NCBI GenBank assembly: GCA_964483805.1
Contig: CAZADH010000180.1
Coordinates: 1 to 12,690, forward strand
Origin: CAZADH01 sp964483805
GTDB lineage: Bacteria > Muiribacteriota > Ozemobacteria > Ozemobacterales > Ozemobacteraceae
Length of the DNA: 12,690 bases
Direction of reading: 5' to 3'
A program made the translations under genes and the position numbers. Shown here piece by piece: positions 1-9,239 of the stretch. The first letter of the stretch is position 1; every line of letters begins with the position of its first letter. The notes under the pieces are model-generated. The model was given only the letters and a program-made list of their open reading frames with translations, did not search any database and had not been told where the DNA came from.

Positions 1-150
1 CTGATGTTCCTCACGGGCGCGGTGGCCATCTGCGGACTGCCGCCGTTCAACGGGTTCGTGAGCGAGTTCCTGATCTATCTGGGCCTGTTCCGCACGGTGC
101 TGGTGGCCGGGGACGTCACCACCCCGGCCCTGCTCGCCGTGCCGGTGCTG
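1..150 (+). other. Fragment of a proton-translocating membrane subunit (HyfB/NuoL/NuoM-like)
   Basis: The first translated residues, including GAVAICGLPPFNGFVSEFLI, match the strongly conserved segment of the proton-conducting antiporter-like subunits of hydrogenase-4 and NADH-quinone oxidoreductase (typical motif GLPPxNGFxSE). The similarity appears to continue to about LLAVPVLA (nt 124-150) and then stops abruptly, without the remaining transmembrane helices of those proteins. The reading frame runs straight into the ATPase. The right boundary is approximate (nt 145-160). Family recognition is from memory of the motif. I infer a contig-edge artefact or a rearrangement rather than a functional fusion. 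Confidence 0.6.
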
Positions 151-1023
151 GCCACGCCCTGGCCGGAACTGAACAAGCTGTTGTGCGGCGGTTTCGTCGG
201 TGGCGGTCTGCATGTCGTCATCGGCGGGCGGGAAGAGGGCAAGGCCGCTCTGTTGCTGGCGATGGCGGTGCACTGGGCGAAGCAATATCCGGTATTGCTC
301 TATTCGGCCGAGATGACCTTGGTCGAGGTGGCGCAGCGGTTGGCGAGCTTGCAGCACAAGACCCCGTTTGCCGAATTGACCCAGCGGCACCTGGCTGCGA
401 GCGGTCCGGCCGGGGAGGCCGGGCGCAAGACGCTGCGGCAGGCCCTCGACGGCCTGGTGACCGGGTTGCCCGAGGGCCTGTATTTCCGCGGTGCCGAAGG
501 TGAGTTGAATCCCTACAACCTCGACGAGTTGACCGAGTTGTTGCGCATGCTGCCGGGCGGCGACGACCGCCTGCTTCTCGTCGATGGGCTGCGGCACGAC
601 GAACTGGCGACCCGGCCCGATTACCTGACCAAGCTGCGGGCCCGGTTGCGGGGCCTGGGCAAGTCGGCAATACTCTGTATTCACTCGGCGCCACGCACCC
701 TGGCCAACCCGCATGTCCTCGATGCCGATGACCTGGCGTTGCTGTCGTGGTATCAGCACCGGGTCGACACCGTGCTCAACCTGAGCACCGACCGTGCGCA
801 CCACAAGCGGGCCCTGGCCATCGCCACCGGCAAACAAGATCCGGAAGCGCTCAAAGCCCTGGAAACGGCGATGTATCAAGGCGCGGCCCGCCTGCGCCAG
901 GACACCTGGCTGATCGCCCGCCTGTTGCACCGGCGCTACGGGGCGCGCGGCGGCCTGCTGTTCCTGTATCAGCGCGAAATGGGCCGCCTCGTGCCCGGAA
1001 CCCAGTTGCCGCTGCTGCGATGA
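1..1023 (+). CDS. DnaB/RadA-like RecA-fold ATPase, with a foreign N-terminal segment; 5' partial
   Basis: The frame is open at the left edge and ends at the TGA at 1021-1023. From about nt 150 it reads as a RecA/DnaB-type ATPase. Numbering from the Met at nt 4, it has a P-loop GGREEGKA (residues 74-81) whose usual Thr/Ser after Lys is Ala, the DnaB-like strand YSAEMT with Glu103 in the usual catalytic position, a Walker-B-like LLLVDG ending in Asp194, and a C-terminal part resembling the DnaB/RadA core (SILCIHSAP, then VDTVLNLSTDR). There is no sign of a DnaB primase-interaction domain. The first 45-50 residues do not belong to this family (see 1-150). The stop overlaps the acylphosphatase start by ATGA, so the 3' part is in native context. 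True start unknown; it may have been lost at the junction. The altered P-loop suggests weakened or absent ATP hydrolysis, or a non-helicase KaiC-like role. Helicase function is not claimed. Confidence 0.6.
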   Translation: MMFLTGAVAICGLPPFNGFVSEFLIYLGLFRTVLVAGDVTTPALLAVPVLATPWPELNKLLCGGFVGGGLHVVIGGREEGKAALLLAMAVHWAKQYPVLLYSAEMTLVEVAQRLASLQHKTPFAELTQRHLAASGPAGEAGRKTLRQALDGLVTGLPEGLYFRGAEGELNPYNLDELTELLRMLPGGDDRLLLVDGLRHDELATRPDYLTKLRARLRGLGKSAILCIHSAPRTLANPHVLDADDLALLSWYQHRVDTVLNLSTDRAHHKRALAIATGKQDPEALKALETAMYQGAARLRQDTWLIARLLHRRYGARGGLLFLYQREMGRLVPGTQLPLLR

Positions 1024-1316
1024 GTATGGGGCCGGAGTTGGTGCGGGTGCGTCTCGTCGTGCATGGTGAGGTGCAGGGGGTCGGCTACCGGGCCTTCGCT
1101 TGTCGTGAGGCGCTGCGGTACCGCGTGGTCGGCTTCACCCGCAACTGCGACGACGGCACCGTCGAGATCGAGGCCGAAGGGCCGTGGTCGGCGGTCGAAG
1201 CGTTCATTGGCGAACTGCACCGCGGGCCGCGTTTTTCGCGGGTGATGCGGGTCGAGACGGTGGCGCGCGAGACGATTACCGAGACCGGCTACGCCGGCTT
1301 CTCGGTGCGCTACTGA
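1020..1316 (+). CDS. acyP: Acylphosphatase
   Basis: A 98-residue protein of normal acylphosphatase length. These small cytosolic enzymes hydrolyse the carboxyl-phosphate bond of acyl phosphates such as acetyl- or carbamoyl-phosphate. The N-terminal signature VHGEVQGVGYRAFA carries the catalytic phosphate-binding loop with its conserved Arg, and GFTRNCDDGTVEIEAEG carries the conserved Asn that positions the catalytic water. The C-terminal GFSVRY fits the usual final strand. The ATG at 1020 overlaps the upstream stop (ATGA), suggesting translational coupling; a second in-frame ATG at 1026 is possible, and neither has an evident Shine-Dalgarno. The upstream part of the same frame (747-1019) is arginine- and proline-rich shadow sequence and was excluded. 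Confidence 0.93.
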   Translation: MSMGPELVRVRLVVHGEVQGVGYRAFACREALRYRVVGFTRNCDDGTVEIEAEGPWSAVEAFIGELHRGPRFSRVMRVETVARETITETGYAGFSVRY

Positions 1317-1350
1317 GGCGGCAACCGTCGACCCACAATATTTGTAGAAA

Positions 1351-1566
1351 TCAGGCGAGTTTGCGTCGGTCGCTCGGCGCGGTCGGGTCGTCGAAACCGC
1401 GCAGATTCTCGATGAGTTGTCGCTGAATATGATAGCGCAGCGTCTTGCGCGCCTGGTCCATCAGGTGGGTGCGGCTCTTGACCACCTGGCCGTCCGCCGG
1501 CTTTTCCGGGTTTTTCGAATCGATGACTTTGCGCTGCTCGCGCAAAAACTCCCGCAGATCGATCAT
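1351..1566 (-). CDS. Small hypothetical protein (71 aa) downstream of a stress protein
   Basis: I do not recognise this family. The protein starts MIDLREFLREQRKVID, is highly charged and apparently helical, has no cysteine, membrane segment or signal peptide, and ends in a Lys/Arg-containing tail. The ATG at 1566 is chosen because a full AAGGAG (1575-1580 on the complementary strand) lies 8 nt upstream. A longer in-frame TTG start at 1587 would bury that site. The gene begins 17 nt after the stop of the universal stress protein gene, so the two are probably one transcript. The strong ribosome binding site and tight spacing favour a real gene. A stress-related role is only inferred from the neighbour. 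Confidence 0.7.
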   Translation of the reverse strand: MIDLREFLREQRKVIDSKNPEKPADGQVVKSRTHLMDQARKTLRYHIQRQLIENLRGFDDPTAPSDRRKLA

Positions 1567-1583
1567 CGTGTCCACTCCTTTGG

Positions 1584-2438
1584 TCAACTGACGATCAACA
1601 CGGCCCGCGGTGTGGCCAAGGCCATCGCCATCACCTGCGAGCCGATCAGTTCGTTGGGGCCGCGATTGAGTCCGTGGCGACCGGCGACGAGCAGGGCCGC
1701 GCCGAGGCGGCGTCCACGTTGCGGCATCTCGGTGGCGAACCAGCCCTCCCAGATCGCGGTTCTGGCCGGGCGTTCCGGGTCGACCGTGTGGCCGTGGGCC
1801 ACCTGCTCGATCAAGCGATCGAGGCGGTTGGCCTGTCCCGGTACGTGCACCCCGGCGATCAACAACGACCGGGCGAGGGAACCCGCAACACGCGCGGCGC
1901 GATGGACGGCGAGCAGCGACGCTTCCGACCCGTCGAGTCCTGCGAGCACCGGCCCGGTCGGAATGCGCGGCGACGAGACCAGCAGCAGGTCGACGTCGGC
2001 ATGCATCATCAGCCGCAACGGGATCGAGCCGAAGCCGATCTCGCCCGGGTTGGCGGCGTGCCGGCCGACCACGAGGAGGTCCGCATTGAATCGACGCGAC
2101 TTCTCGAGCAGTTCGACCCAGGGTTTGCCGTTGCCGACCATGGCTTCAGAGGCGATGCCGGTTCGTTGCCAACGCCGCACGAGGGCGGCCAGATCATCCT
2201 GAACCATCACCGACGCGGTCTGCACCGGTTGCCCCCACGGATGACCCGCCGAACCATGACCGTTGCTCTGCCGGTCGAGATCGTTGGGGTGCGGTTCGGC
2301 CGGCGTAGCGACGTGGATTGCCGCCAGACTGGCGTCGCCGGCCCGTGCCAGGGCGGCCGCCCAGTGACAGGCGGCCCGGCCGCCGGGCGAGGCGTCGTAA
2401 CCGACGGCGATGCGTCGATAGGGATGTCCGCGATGCAT
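1584..2438 (-). CDS. Universal stress protein, tandem UspA domains
   Basis: A 284-residue cytosolic protein with two UspA-type domains in tandem. Domain 1 (about 8-156) begins RRIAVGYDASPGGRAA and ends with VDLLLVSSP. Domain 2 (about 161-284) begins GPVLAGLDGSEASLLA. Domain 2 has the exact ATP-binding pattern G-2x-G-9x-G-S (Gly253, Gly256, Gly266-Ser267). In domain 1 the second Gly is Ala128 and the spacing to Gly137-Ser138 is shorter, so nucleotide binding may be limited to domain 2. Family members respond to starvation and other stress, often as ATP-dependent switches. The ATG at 2438 is chosen because homology starts seven residues later. The region up to an alternative start at 2516 is Arg-rich and looks non-coding. 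An AAGGGG lies only 2 nt before the ATG, so the ribosome binding site is not ideal. The 71-aa gene follows in the same unit. Confidence 0.88.
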   Translation of the reverse strand: MHRGHPYRRIAVGYDASPGGRAACHWAAALARAGDASLAAIHVATPAEPHPNDLDRQSNGHGSAGHPWGQPVQTASVMVQDDLAALVRRWQRTGIASEAMVGNGKPWVELLEKSRRFNADLLVVGRHAANPGEIGFGSIPLRLMMHADVDLLLVSSPRIPTGPVLAGLDGSEASLLAVHRAARVAGSLARSLLIAGVHVPGQANRLDRLIEQVAHGHTVDPERPARTAIWEGWFATEMPQRGRRLGAALLVAGRHGLNRGPNELIGSQVMAMALATPRAVLIVS

Positions 2439-2546
2439 GGCCCCTTCATCGGCAGAAGTCGTGGTTTTCTGAGGATGACGATCGGTACGCCGCCGCCGTC
2501 TGCCGGTCGCCGTCAATACGGCCCGCGAAAAATCCGGCGAAAGGGC

Positions 2547-2575
2547 TTGTCAGGCGGGGTGCCGCGTGGTATCCT
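2547..2575 (+). promoter_or_regulatory. Sigma-70-type promoter of tRNA-Leu
   Basis: A -35 TTGTCA (2547-2552) and a -10 TATCCT (2570-2575) are separated by 17 nt. Transcription would start near 2582, about 12 nt before the tRNA 5' end. The position and spacing fit a dedicated tRNA promoter. Confidence 0.65.
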
Positions 2576-2593
2576 GAGCTTGGTTTTGCTCCC

Positions 2594-2677
2594 GCCGGAG
2601 TGGCGAAATCGGCAGACGCACGGGACTCAAAATCCCGCGCCCGCAAGGGCATGACGGTTCGACCCCGTCCTCCGGCA
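2594..2677 (+). tRNA. tRNA-Leu (anticodon CAA)
   Basis: An 84-nt class II tRNA. The acceptor stem GCCGGAG (2594-2600) pairs with CTCCGGC (2670-2676), with discriminator A at 2677. The anticodon stem CGGGA (2621-2625)/TCCCG (2633-2637) encloses loop CTCAAAA with anticodon CAA at 2628-2630, which reads UUG. A long variable arm and the T arm GACGG-TTCGACC-CCGTC (2653-2669) complete the fold. CCA is not encoded. Confidence 0.97.
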
Positions 2678-2701
2678 CTGAGAGGCCAAAAGCCTCTAAA
2701 C

Positions 2702-2745
2702 AAAAGGGTTTCCGGGTTTGCATCCGGAAGCCCTTTGTGTTTTTG
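2702..2745 (+). terminator. Intrinsic terminator of the tRNA-Leu transcript
   Basis: A 13-bp stem (2703-2715 with 2724-2736, one G-U pair) around an 8-nt loop is followed by GTGTTTTTG. A second small hairpin, AGAGGC-CAAAA-GCCTCT (2681-2697), lies between the tRNA and the terminator and could be a 3'-trailer processing element. Confidence 0.8.
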
Positions 2746-2746
2746 T

Positions 2747-2795
2747 GGCCCAATTGGTGGTCCAATCGGTGTGCCAATCGGTGGCCCAATTTGGT
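2747..2795 (+). repeat. Four-copy 12-bp tandem repeat beside tRNA-Leu
   Basis: Four successive units resembling GGCCCAATCGGT start at 2747, 2759, 2771 and 2783; the last has one extra T, and a fifth half-unit GGCCCG follows. Each unit has an invariant CCAAT core. The array begins immediately after the terminator T-tract. The function is not evident. Confidence 0.8.
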
Positions 2796-2843
2796 GGCCC
2801 GAACCTGAGTTCCTTCCCGAGCGAGTCGAGGAGGAAAGTTGCC

Positions 2844-2912
2844 GTGAACCACATCACAGACCGGGATCACCCGCGCGTTATTGACAGAGGTATCTCAACA
2901 ACCCGGCGCTAA
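2844..2912 (+). other. Possible 22-codon reading frame or gene remnant; rest of 2796-3007 unassigned
   Basis: A strong AGGAGG (2829-2834) sits 9 nt before a GTG at 2844. The frame it opens codes for 22 residues beginning VNHITDRDHPRVIDRG and stops at TAA 2910-2912. Another frame, opening at the TTG at 2881 and overlapping it, reads protein-like (KPIEFDGIGEFRRN and NYRIHTDAIREHK) until it collides with the 3' end of radA. The two together could be a decayed or frameshifted gene, for example the remnant of an element inserted at the tRNA. No known domain is recognised, and nothing else supportable is seen between the tRNA terminator and radA. Confidence 0.2.
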
Positions 2913-3007
2913 ACCCATCGAATTCGACGGGATTGGAGAATTCCGGCGCAACCTCGGGAGACTCAACTACCGCATCCACACCGATGCCATCCGCGAACAC
3001 AAAGACC

Positions 3008-4428
3008 CTACTCCTCGCGTTCGCGTCGGTCGTCGCGCTCGTCGAGCGGTTGCCGGACGCGCGGCAGCACGGTGTCGAGGGCGTCGGTGAGCGTGCGCAC
3101 GCGGAGAATGCCGTCACGCTCGTTTCCTGTCACCTGGGCGGCTTTCGGCACCAGGAAGCGCTTGAAGCCGAAGCGCCGGCCTTCGGTCAGGCGGCGTTCG
3201 AGACCTGACACCGGCCGGACCTCGCCACTCAAGGTCAGCTCGCCGCTGCACAACAGGTCGGGGGGCAGGGGCCGCCCAGTCAGGCTGCTCGCCAACGCCA
3301 ACGCCAGGCCCAGGTCGGCGCCGGGGTCATCGAGGCGCAGCCCCGCGGCAACATTGGCAAAGACATCTTGGTTGTAGAAACGCAAGCGGGCGTGCCGCTC
3401 GAGAATGGCGATGATCATCGACAGGCGGTTGCCGTCGAGGCCGCTGACCACCCGGCGCGGGTTGGTGAGAAAACTGCGGCTGACCAGCGTTTGCAGCTCG
3501 GCGAGAATACAACGTGTTCCTTCGAGCAGCGGCACGATGACGACGCCGGCGGTGTCGAGCCGGTCGCGACTGACGAAGACATCCGACGGGTTCTTGACCG
3601 GCTCGAGCCCGGCCTGGCCCATGTGAAAGACGGCAACCTCGCCGGTCGCGCCGTAGCGGTTTTTGAAGGCGCGCAGCAGGCGGAACTGGCTGGTCAGTTC
3701 GCCCTCGAAGTAGAGCACGGTGTCGACGATGTGTTCGAGCACCTTGGGTCCGGCGATCGCGCCTTCCTTGGTGACGTGCCCGACGATCATCACCGGCAGG
3801 TTGCGGTCTTTGCCGAACTTGGTCAGCAATGCCGCGCACTCACGCACCTGGCCGACCGAGCCCGGACTGGCGTCGAGCGTGGGTGTAAATACAGTTTGAA
3901 TACTGTCGATGATGACCAGGCGCGGCAGGTGGGAGGCGAGACTGCCCAGTGCCGGTTCGAGATTGGGTTCCGAGATCAACAGCACCTGGCCGAGATTGCC
4001 GAAACCGAGCCGTTCGGCGCGCATCTTGATCTGCGTGGGCGACTCCTCGCCGGAAAGATAGGCCACCGTGCCGAGTTGCCGGGCGACCGCCGCGGCCAGT
4101 TGCATCATGAACGTCGATTTGCCGACGCCGGGCTCGCCGCCGATGAGACAGATGCCACCCGGCACGATGCCGCCGCCGATCAGCTCGTCGAACGCATCGA
4201 TGCCGCTGGTGAGACGCGCGATGTTCTCGGTGGCGATGGCGTCGAGCGGTTGACAGATCGTCAGATTCGCCGCGCCGCTGGCAAACTGCATGGTGCGGCC
4301 CGGGCCGCCGCCGCCGGGGCGGCTTTCAGCGAGGGTGTTCCAGGCGCCGCAACCGATGCACTGGCCTTGCCACTTGGTGTGTGACTGCCCGCACTCGCGG
4401 CAGAGGAATTGCGGTCCGCGGTCCTTCT
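3008..4428 (-). CDS. radA: DNA repair protein RadA (Sms); start lost in assembly gap
   Basis: RadA is a RecA-like, DnaB-type ATPase that promotes branch migration and processing of recombination intermediates. The frame continues upstream of the first internal Met (nt 4291) to the edge of the N run, giving 472 visible residues. Numbering from nt 4426, these include a four-cysteine zinc finger (C9-x2-C12, C23-x2-C26, with KWQGQC between), Walker A GGEPGVGKST (96-105), Walker B LVIIDS (170-175), the RadA signature as KNRYG (255-259; usually KNRFG) and a C-terminal Lon-protease-like domain (about 300-460) with NQDVFANVAAG and SGEVRPVSGLERRL. Only a few N-terminal residues are missing. GAGGA at 4447-4451 followed 6 nt later by AT at the gap edge suggests the ATG straddles the gap. 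It lies just downstream of uvrA on the same strand, so they are probably co-transcribed. It ends at TAG 3008-3010. Confidence 0.97.
3884..3893. repeat. TGTAAATACA motif, copy inside radA
   Basis: An AT-rich inverted repeat TGTA-AA-TACA preceded by GGG, within the radA codons for Val-Phe-Thr (GTA TTT ACA). It shares the 13-mer GGGTGTAAATACA with the copy in uvrA. Confidence 0.4.
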
Positions 4429-4438
4429 NNNNNNNNNN
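4429..4438. other. Assembly gap (10 Ns)
   Basis: Ten unspecified bases between uvrA and radA, removing the radA start codon. The round length suggests a scaffolding placeholder, so the true distance is unknown. If an ATG straddles the gap edge at 4440, its frame disagrees with radA when the gap is exactly 10 nt, which also points to a different real length. Confidence 0.98.
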
Positions 4439-4456
4439 ATGATTGGTCCTCGCGTT

Positions 4457-7390
<2,934 letters not shown>

Positions 7391-7405
7391 GGTGTGACTC
7401 CTTGG

Positions 7406-7422
7406 CATATTCTGTCAATATG
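7406..7422. promoter_or_regulatory. Inverted repeat upstream of the uvrA ribosome binding site
   Basis: CATATT-CTGTC-AATATG, two perfect 6-bp arms with a 5-nt spacer, partly abutting the AAGGAG of uvrA. It could be an operator for a repressor or a small 5'-leader hairpin. It does not match the Escherichia coli (CTGT-N8-ACAG) or Bacillus (CGAAC-N4-GTTC) LexA boxes, so SOS control is not shown. Confidence 0.35.
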
Positions 7423-7428
7423 CCCGGA

Positions 7429-7457
7429 AGTCTGCGTCAATTTAGCATCGGCGTCAA
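7429..7457 (-). promoter_or_regulatory. Possible uvrA promoter
   Basis: On the minus strand TTGACG (7452-7457) is followed after 17 nt by CAGACT (7429-7434), a weak -10. A second TTGACG lies at 7435-7440. Both fall in the only substantial spacer before uvrA. The remaining spacer up to 7576 shows no other feature I can support. Confidence 0.3.
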
Positions 7458-7576
7458 ATGCAGACGCCGGGTGGTGGGACCGGATCAGGGGTTCACGATG
7501 GTACCGACGGGGCGCGGGACGCGGCGGGATGCGTGGACGGCAAACGGCGCAGGGTGCGCGTTGCGGGAATTGCGTC

Positions 7577-7598
7577 GGGGCGGATCGCGATCCGCCCC
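7577..7598. repeat. Perfect 22-bp palindrome at the 3' end of the FecR-like gene
   Basis: GGGGCGGATCG is followed directly by its reverse complement CGATCCGCCCC. As RNA it would form a 9-bp GC-rich stem with a CGCG loop. It begins with the last base of the TAG stop of the FecR-like gene. No T-tract follows on either strand, so it is not a classical intrinsic terminator. It resembles the REP-type palindromes with a GTAGGGGCGG end that are scattered between genes in many bacteria (inference from memory). It may block 3' exonucleases or attenuate read-through into uvrA. Confidence 0.75.
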
Positions 7599-8395
7599 TA
7601 CATCCAATTGTAATTGATGACCGCGGCCTGTTCGGGGTTGCCGACCTTGTCGCCCTTCAATATGATCTTGTAAAAACCGGTGACATTGACCGGTTTGCCA
7701 CCGCCGCTGACCTTGCCGACCTCGACCAGACCGTTCTTGACCACGATCTCGCCGTTGGTCTTGGCATTGTCGTAGATGAGCTTGTACCGGCCCATCAACC
7801 CGCGGGTGGTGGCGGGGCCGACGATCAGCCGGAGCAACTCGCGGCCGGCCTGCGAAATCTCGACCGTGAGTTCGCCCTTGGCCAATCGGCCTTCTTCGGC
7901 CTGCACGCGGTTGGTGATCTCGTCGAGTTTGGGCATCTGGAGGACAAATTCAGAATTGGGGTGCAGCTTGAGCAGGTTACCGGCGACGTTGGGGTTCTCT
8001 TCACCGGCAAGCACGCCACCGTGGTTGAGGTGTACGATGAGGATGCCGTCGGCTTCGGTCTTGAAGGTCATCTCTTTTTCGATGACCATGCCCTTTTTCA
8101 CGGGCTCCCAGTCGCCCAGGTCACGTTTCATGACCCGCCCCTTAACGTCCTGGACCACGGACGAGAGCATTTTTTTGCGCAGGTTCGTGCGTGCCTGTTC
8201 TGCTTGTTTATTGCGGACAATCACCAGGAAAATGACGCCGCAGACCACACAAAACAAGAAGGCACCGATGTAGATCAGGATCTTCTTGCGCTCACCGGCG
8301 GCCTGTTGGTCTTTGACCGCCTTCTCGCGGTCTTGTTGGACCTTCTTGAGCGACTTGTGGTCGAGTTTTTCGAGTTGATGCCACTGCTTTGACAT
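7598..8395 (-). CDS. Membrane-anchored FecR-like domain protein
   Basis: A 265-residue protein with a charged, probably helical N-terminus (1-37), one transmembrane segment (about 39-60) and an extracytoplasmic remainder. Residues 80-155 resemble a FecR domain: a glycine-turn strand (VKGRV), W-x-PVKKGM, a TEADGILIVHL stretch and LKLHPNSEFVLQ, matching the family pattern G-x-W-x-x-V-x-x-G ... T-x-x-DG ... L-x-x-x-S. A second strand-rich stretch (about 205-250) has the FecR-like IVVKNGLVEV. FecR domains act in cell-surface signalling or as envelope scaffold modules. No sigma factor or TonB receptor gene is visible here, so iron signalling is not implied. It follows the prepilin trio after 67 nt and may belong to it functionally. 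The ATG has no good ribosome binding site. The TAG stop lies at the edge of the 22-bp palindrome. Confidence 0.75.
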   Translation of the reverse strand: MSKQWHQLEKLDHKSLKKVQQDREKAVKDQQAAGERKKILIYIGAFLFCVVCGVIFLVIVRNKQAEQARTNLRKKMLSSVVQDVKGRVMKRDLGDWEPVKKGMVIEKEMTFKTEADGILIVHLNHGGVLAGEENPNVAGNLLKLHPNSEFVLQMPKLDEITNRVQAEEGRLAKGELTVEISQAGRELLRLIVGPATTRGLMGRYKLIYDNAKTNGEIVVKNGLVEVGKVSGGGKPVNVTGFYKIILKGDKVGNPEQAAVINYNWM

Positions 8396-8462
8396 AGTGC
8401 TTTAGCGCTGGGGTTGCTCCGCTATCTGTTGGTCGTCGTCGGGTCTCATGCGAGCACCGCCG

Positions 8463-9239
8463 TCAGAGGGCCTTGATGCCAACATTCGGAATAATGCTCT
8501 GTTGGCTACCCTTGCTGACCTTGGCGTCCTTCGTCCATCGGGTTTCGATCTCTATAATGATCGGCAACTTCATGGCAGATGCTTTGGATTCGAAGCGAAT
8601 CGTTGCAACATCCTCGACGAGGCGGTGTTTCGAGTCTTTGGCGCCGACCCGGGTTTTCGTCAGGGCGCCCTCAGCGTACTTCGAATTGGCACTGCTGGTA
8701 AAGGTGTACCCTTCGCAGTTGAGCCACAGTTCCGTGGTTACGGCTTTGCCGCCGGTGACGGCCGGCTTGCAGATGAGGCGATCGAACATCATGACCCCCG
8801 GCGTCACCTTGCCGCTGGCATCGATGCGTTCGGGCTCGCAGACATACCAGTGGGCGATCTCGGTCTCACTGGTGATGTCTTCGGCCTTGATCGATACGGT
8901 GCCCTTGCTGTCGGGGGCTTGCAGGTTCTTGAGGGCGACGTAATACTCGGTCTTGCCCGCGCTGTTGGCAGCGTCGAAGATGCCGTCGTTCAGAAGGGTC
9001 GCGGGGAAACTCGTCGACTTGAGTCGTTTGTTGAGCATGTCGAAGGCGTTGCGCAGATCGTTGGTGCGGCCGGTCAGCCATTGGGCTTTCTGTGCCGCAT
9101 TCGAGCCGCCGGAAAACACTGCGTAGGCACCACCGAAGAACAGGATCAGAATGGCCATGCCGATCAGGATCTCGACCAGCGTAAACGCGGCGCGGACCGG
9201 CCCGGGTGCTGGAGCGTGGCGTGGGCATCGGGTCATCAT
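8463..9239 (-). CDS. Prepilin-like protein, PilW/GspJ type
   Basis: A 258-residue protein with a type IV prepilin N-terminus. The leader of 18 residues ends in Arg-Ala-Ala, followed by FTLVEILIGMAILILFFGGA. Glu at mature position 5 is present, but position -1 is Ala instead of the usual Gly, which prepilin peptidases often tolerate. The following region (QKAQWLTGRTNDLRNAFDMLNKRLKS) matches the helix of PilW/GspJ-type minor pilins, and the C-terminal part is strand-rich. The ATG at 9239 overlaps the upstream stop (ATGA); a longer frame to 9509 merely runs antisense-style through the upstream gene. Likely a minor pilin or pseudopilin processed by PilD and inserted in the inner membrane before pilus assembly. 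Assignment to pilus rather than type II secretion is open. Confidence 0.85.
   Translation of the reverse strand: MMTRCPRHAPAPGPVRAAFTLVEILIGMAILILFFGGAYAVFSGGSNAAQKAQWLTGRTNDLRNAFDMLNKRLKSTSFPATLLNDGIFDAANSAGKTEYYVALKNLQAPDSKGTVSIKAEDITSETEIAHWYVCEPERIDASGKVTPGVMMFDRLICKPAVTGGKAVTTELWLNCEGYTFTSSANSKYAEGALTKTRVGAKDSKHRLVEDVATIRFESKASAMKLPIIIEIETRWTKDAKVSKGSQQSIIPNVGIKAL

Noticed and set aside
2747..2795. CRISPR-like array
   Set aside because: The units are only 12 bp, contiguous and without spacers, and no cas gene is present.
2878..3117. 79-codon minus-strand frame at the 3' end of radA
   Set aside because: It overlaps the radA C-terminus out of frame and is Ser/Arg/Thr-rich, as expected for shadow sequence.
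3368..4384. 338-codon + strand frame opposite radA
   Set aside because: Antisense shadow of radA, which is established by its motifs.
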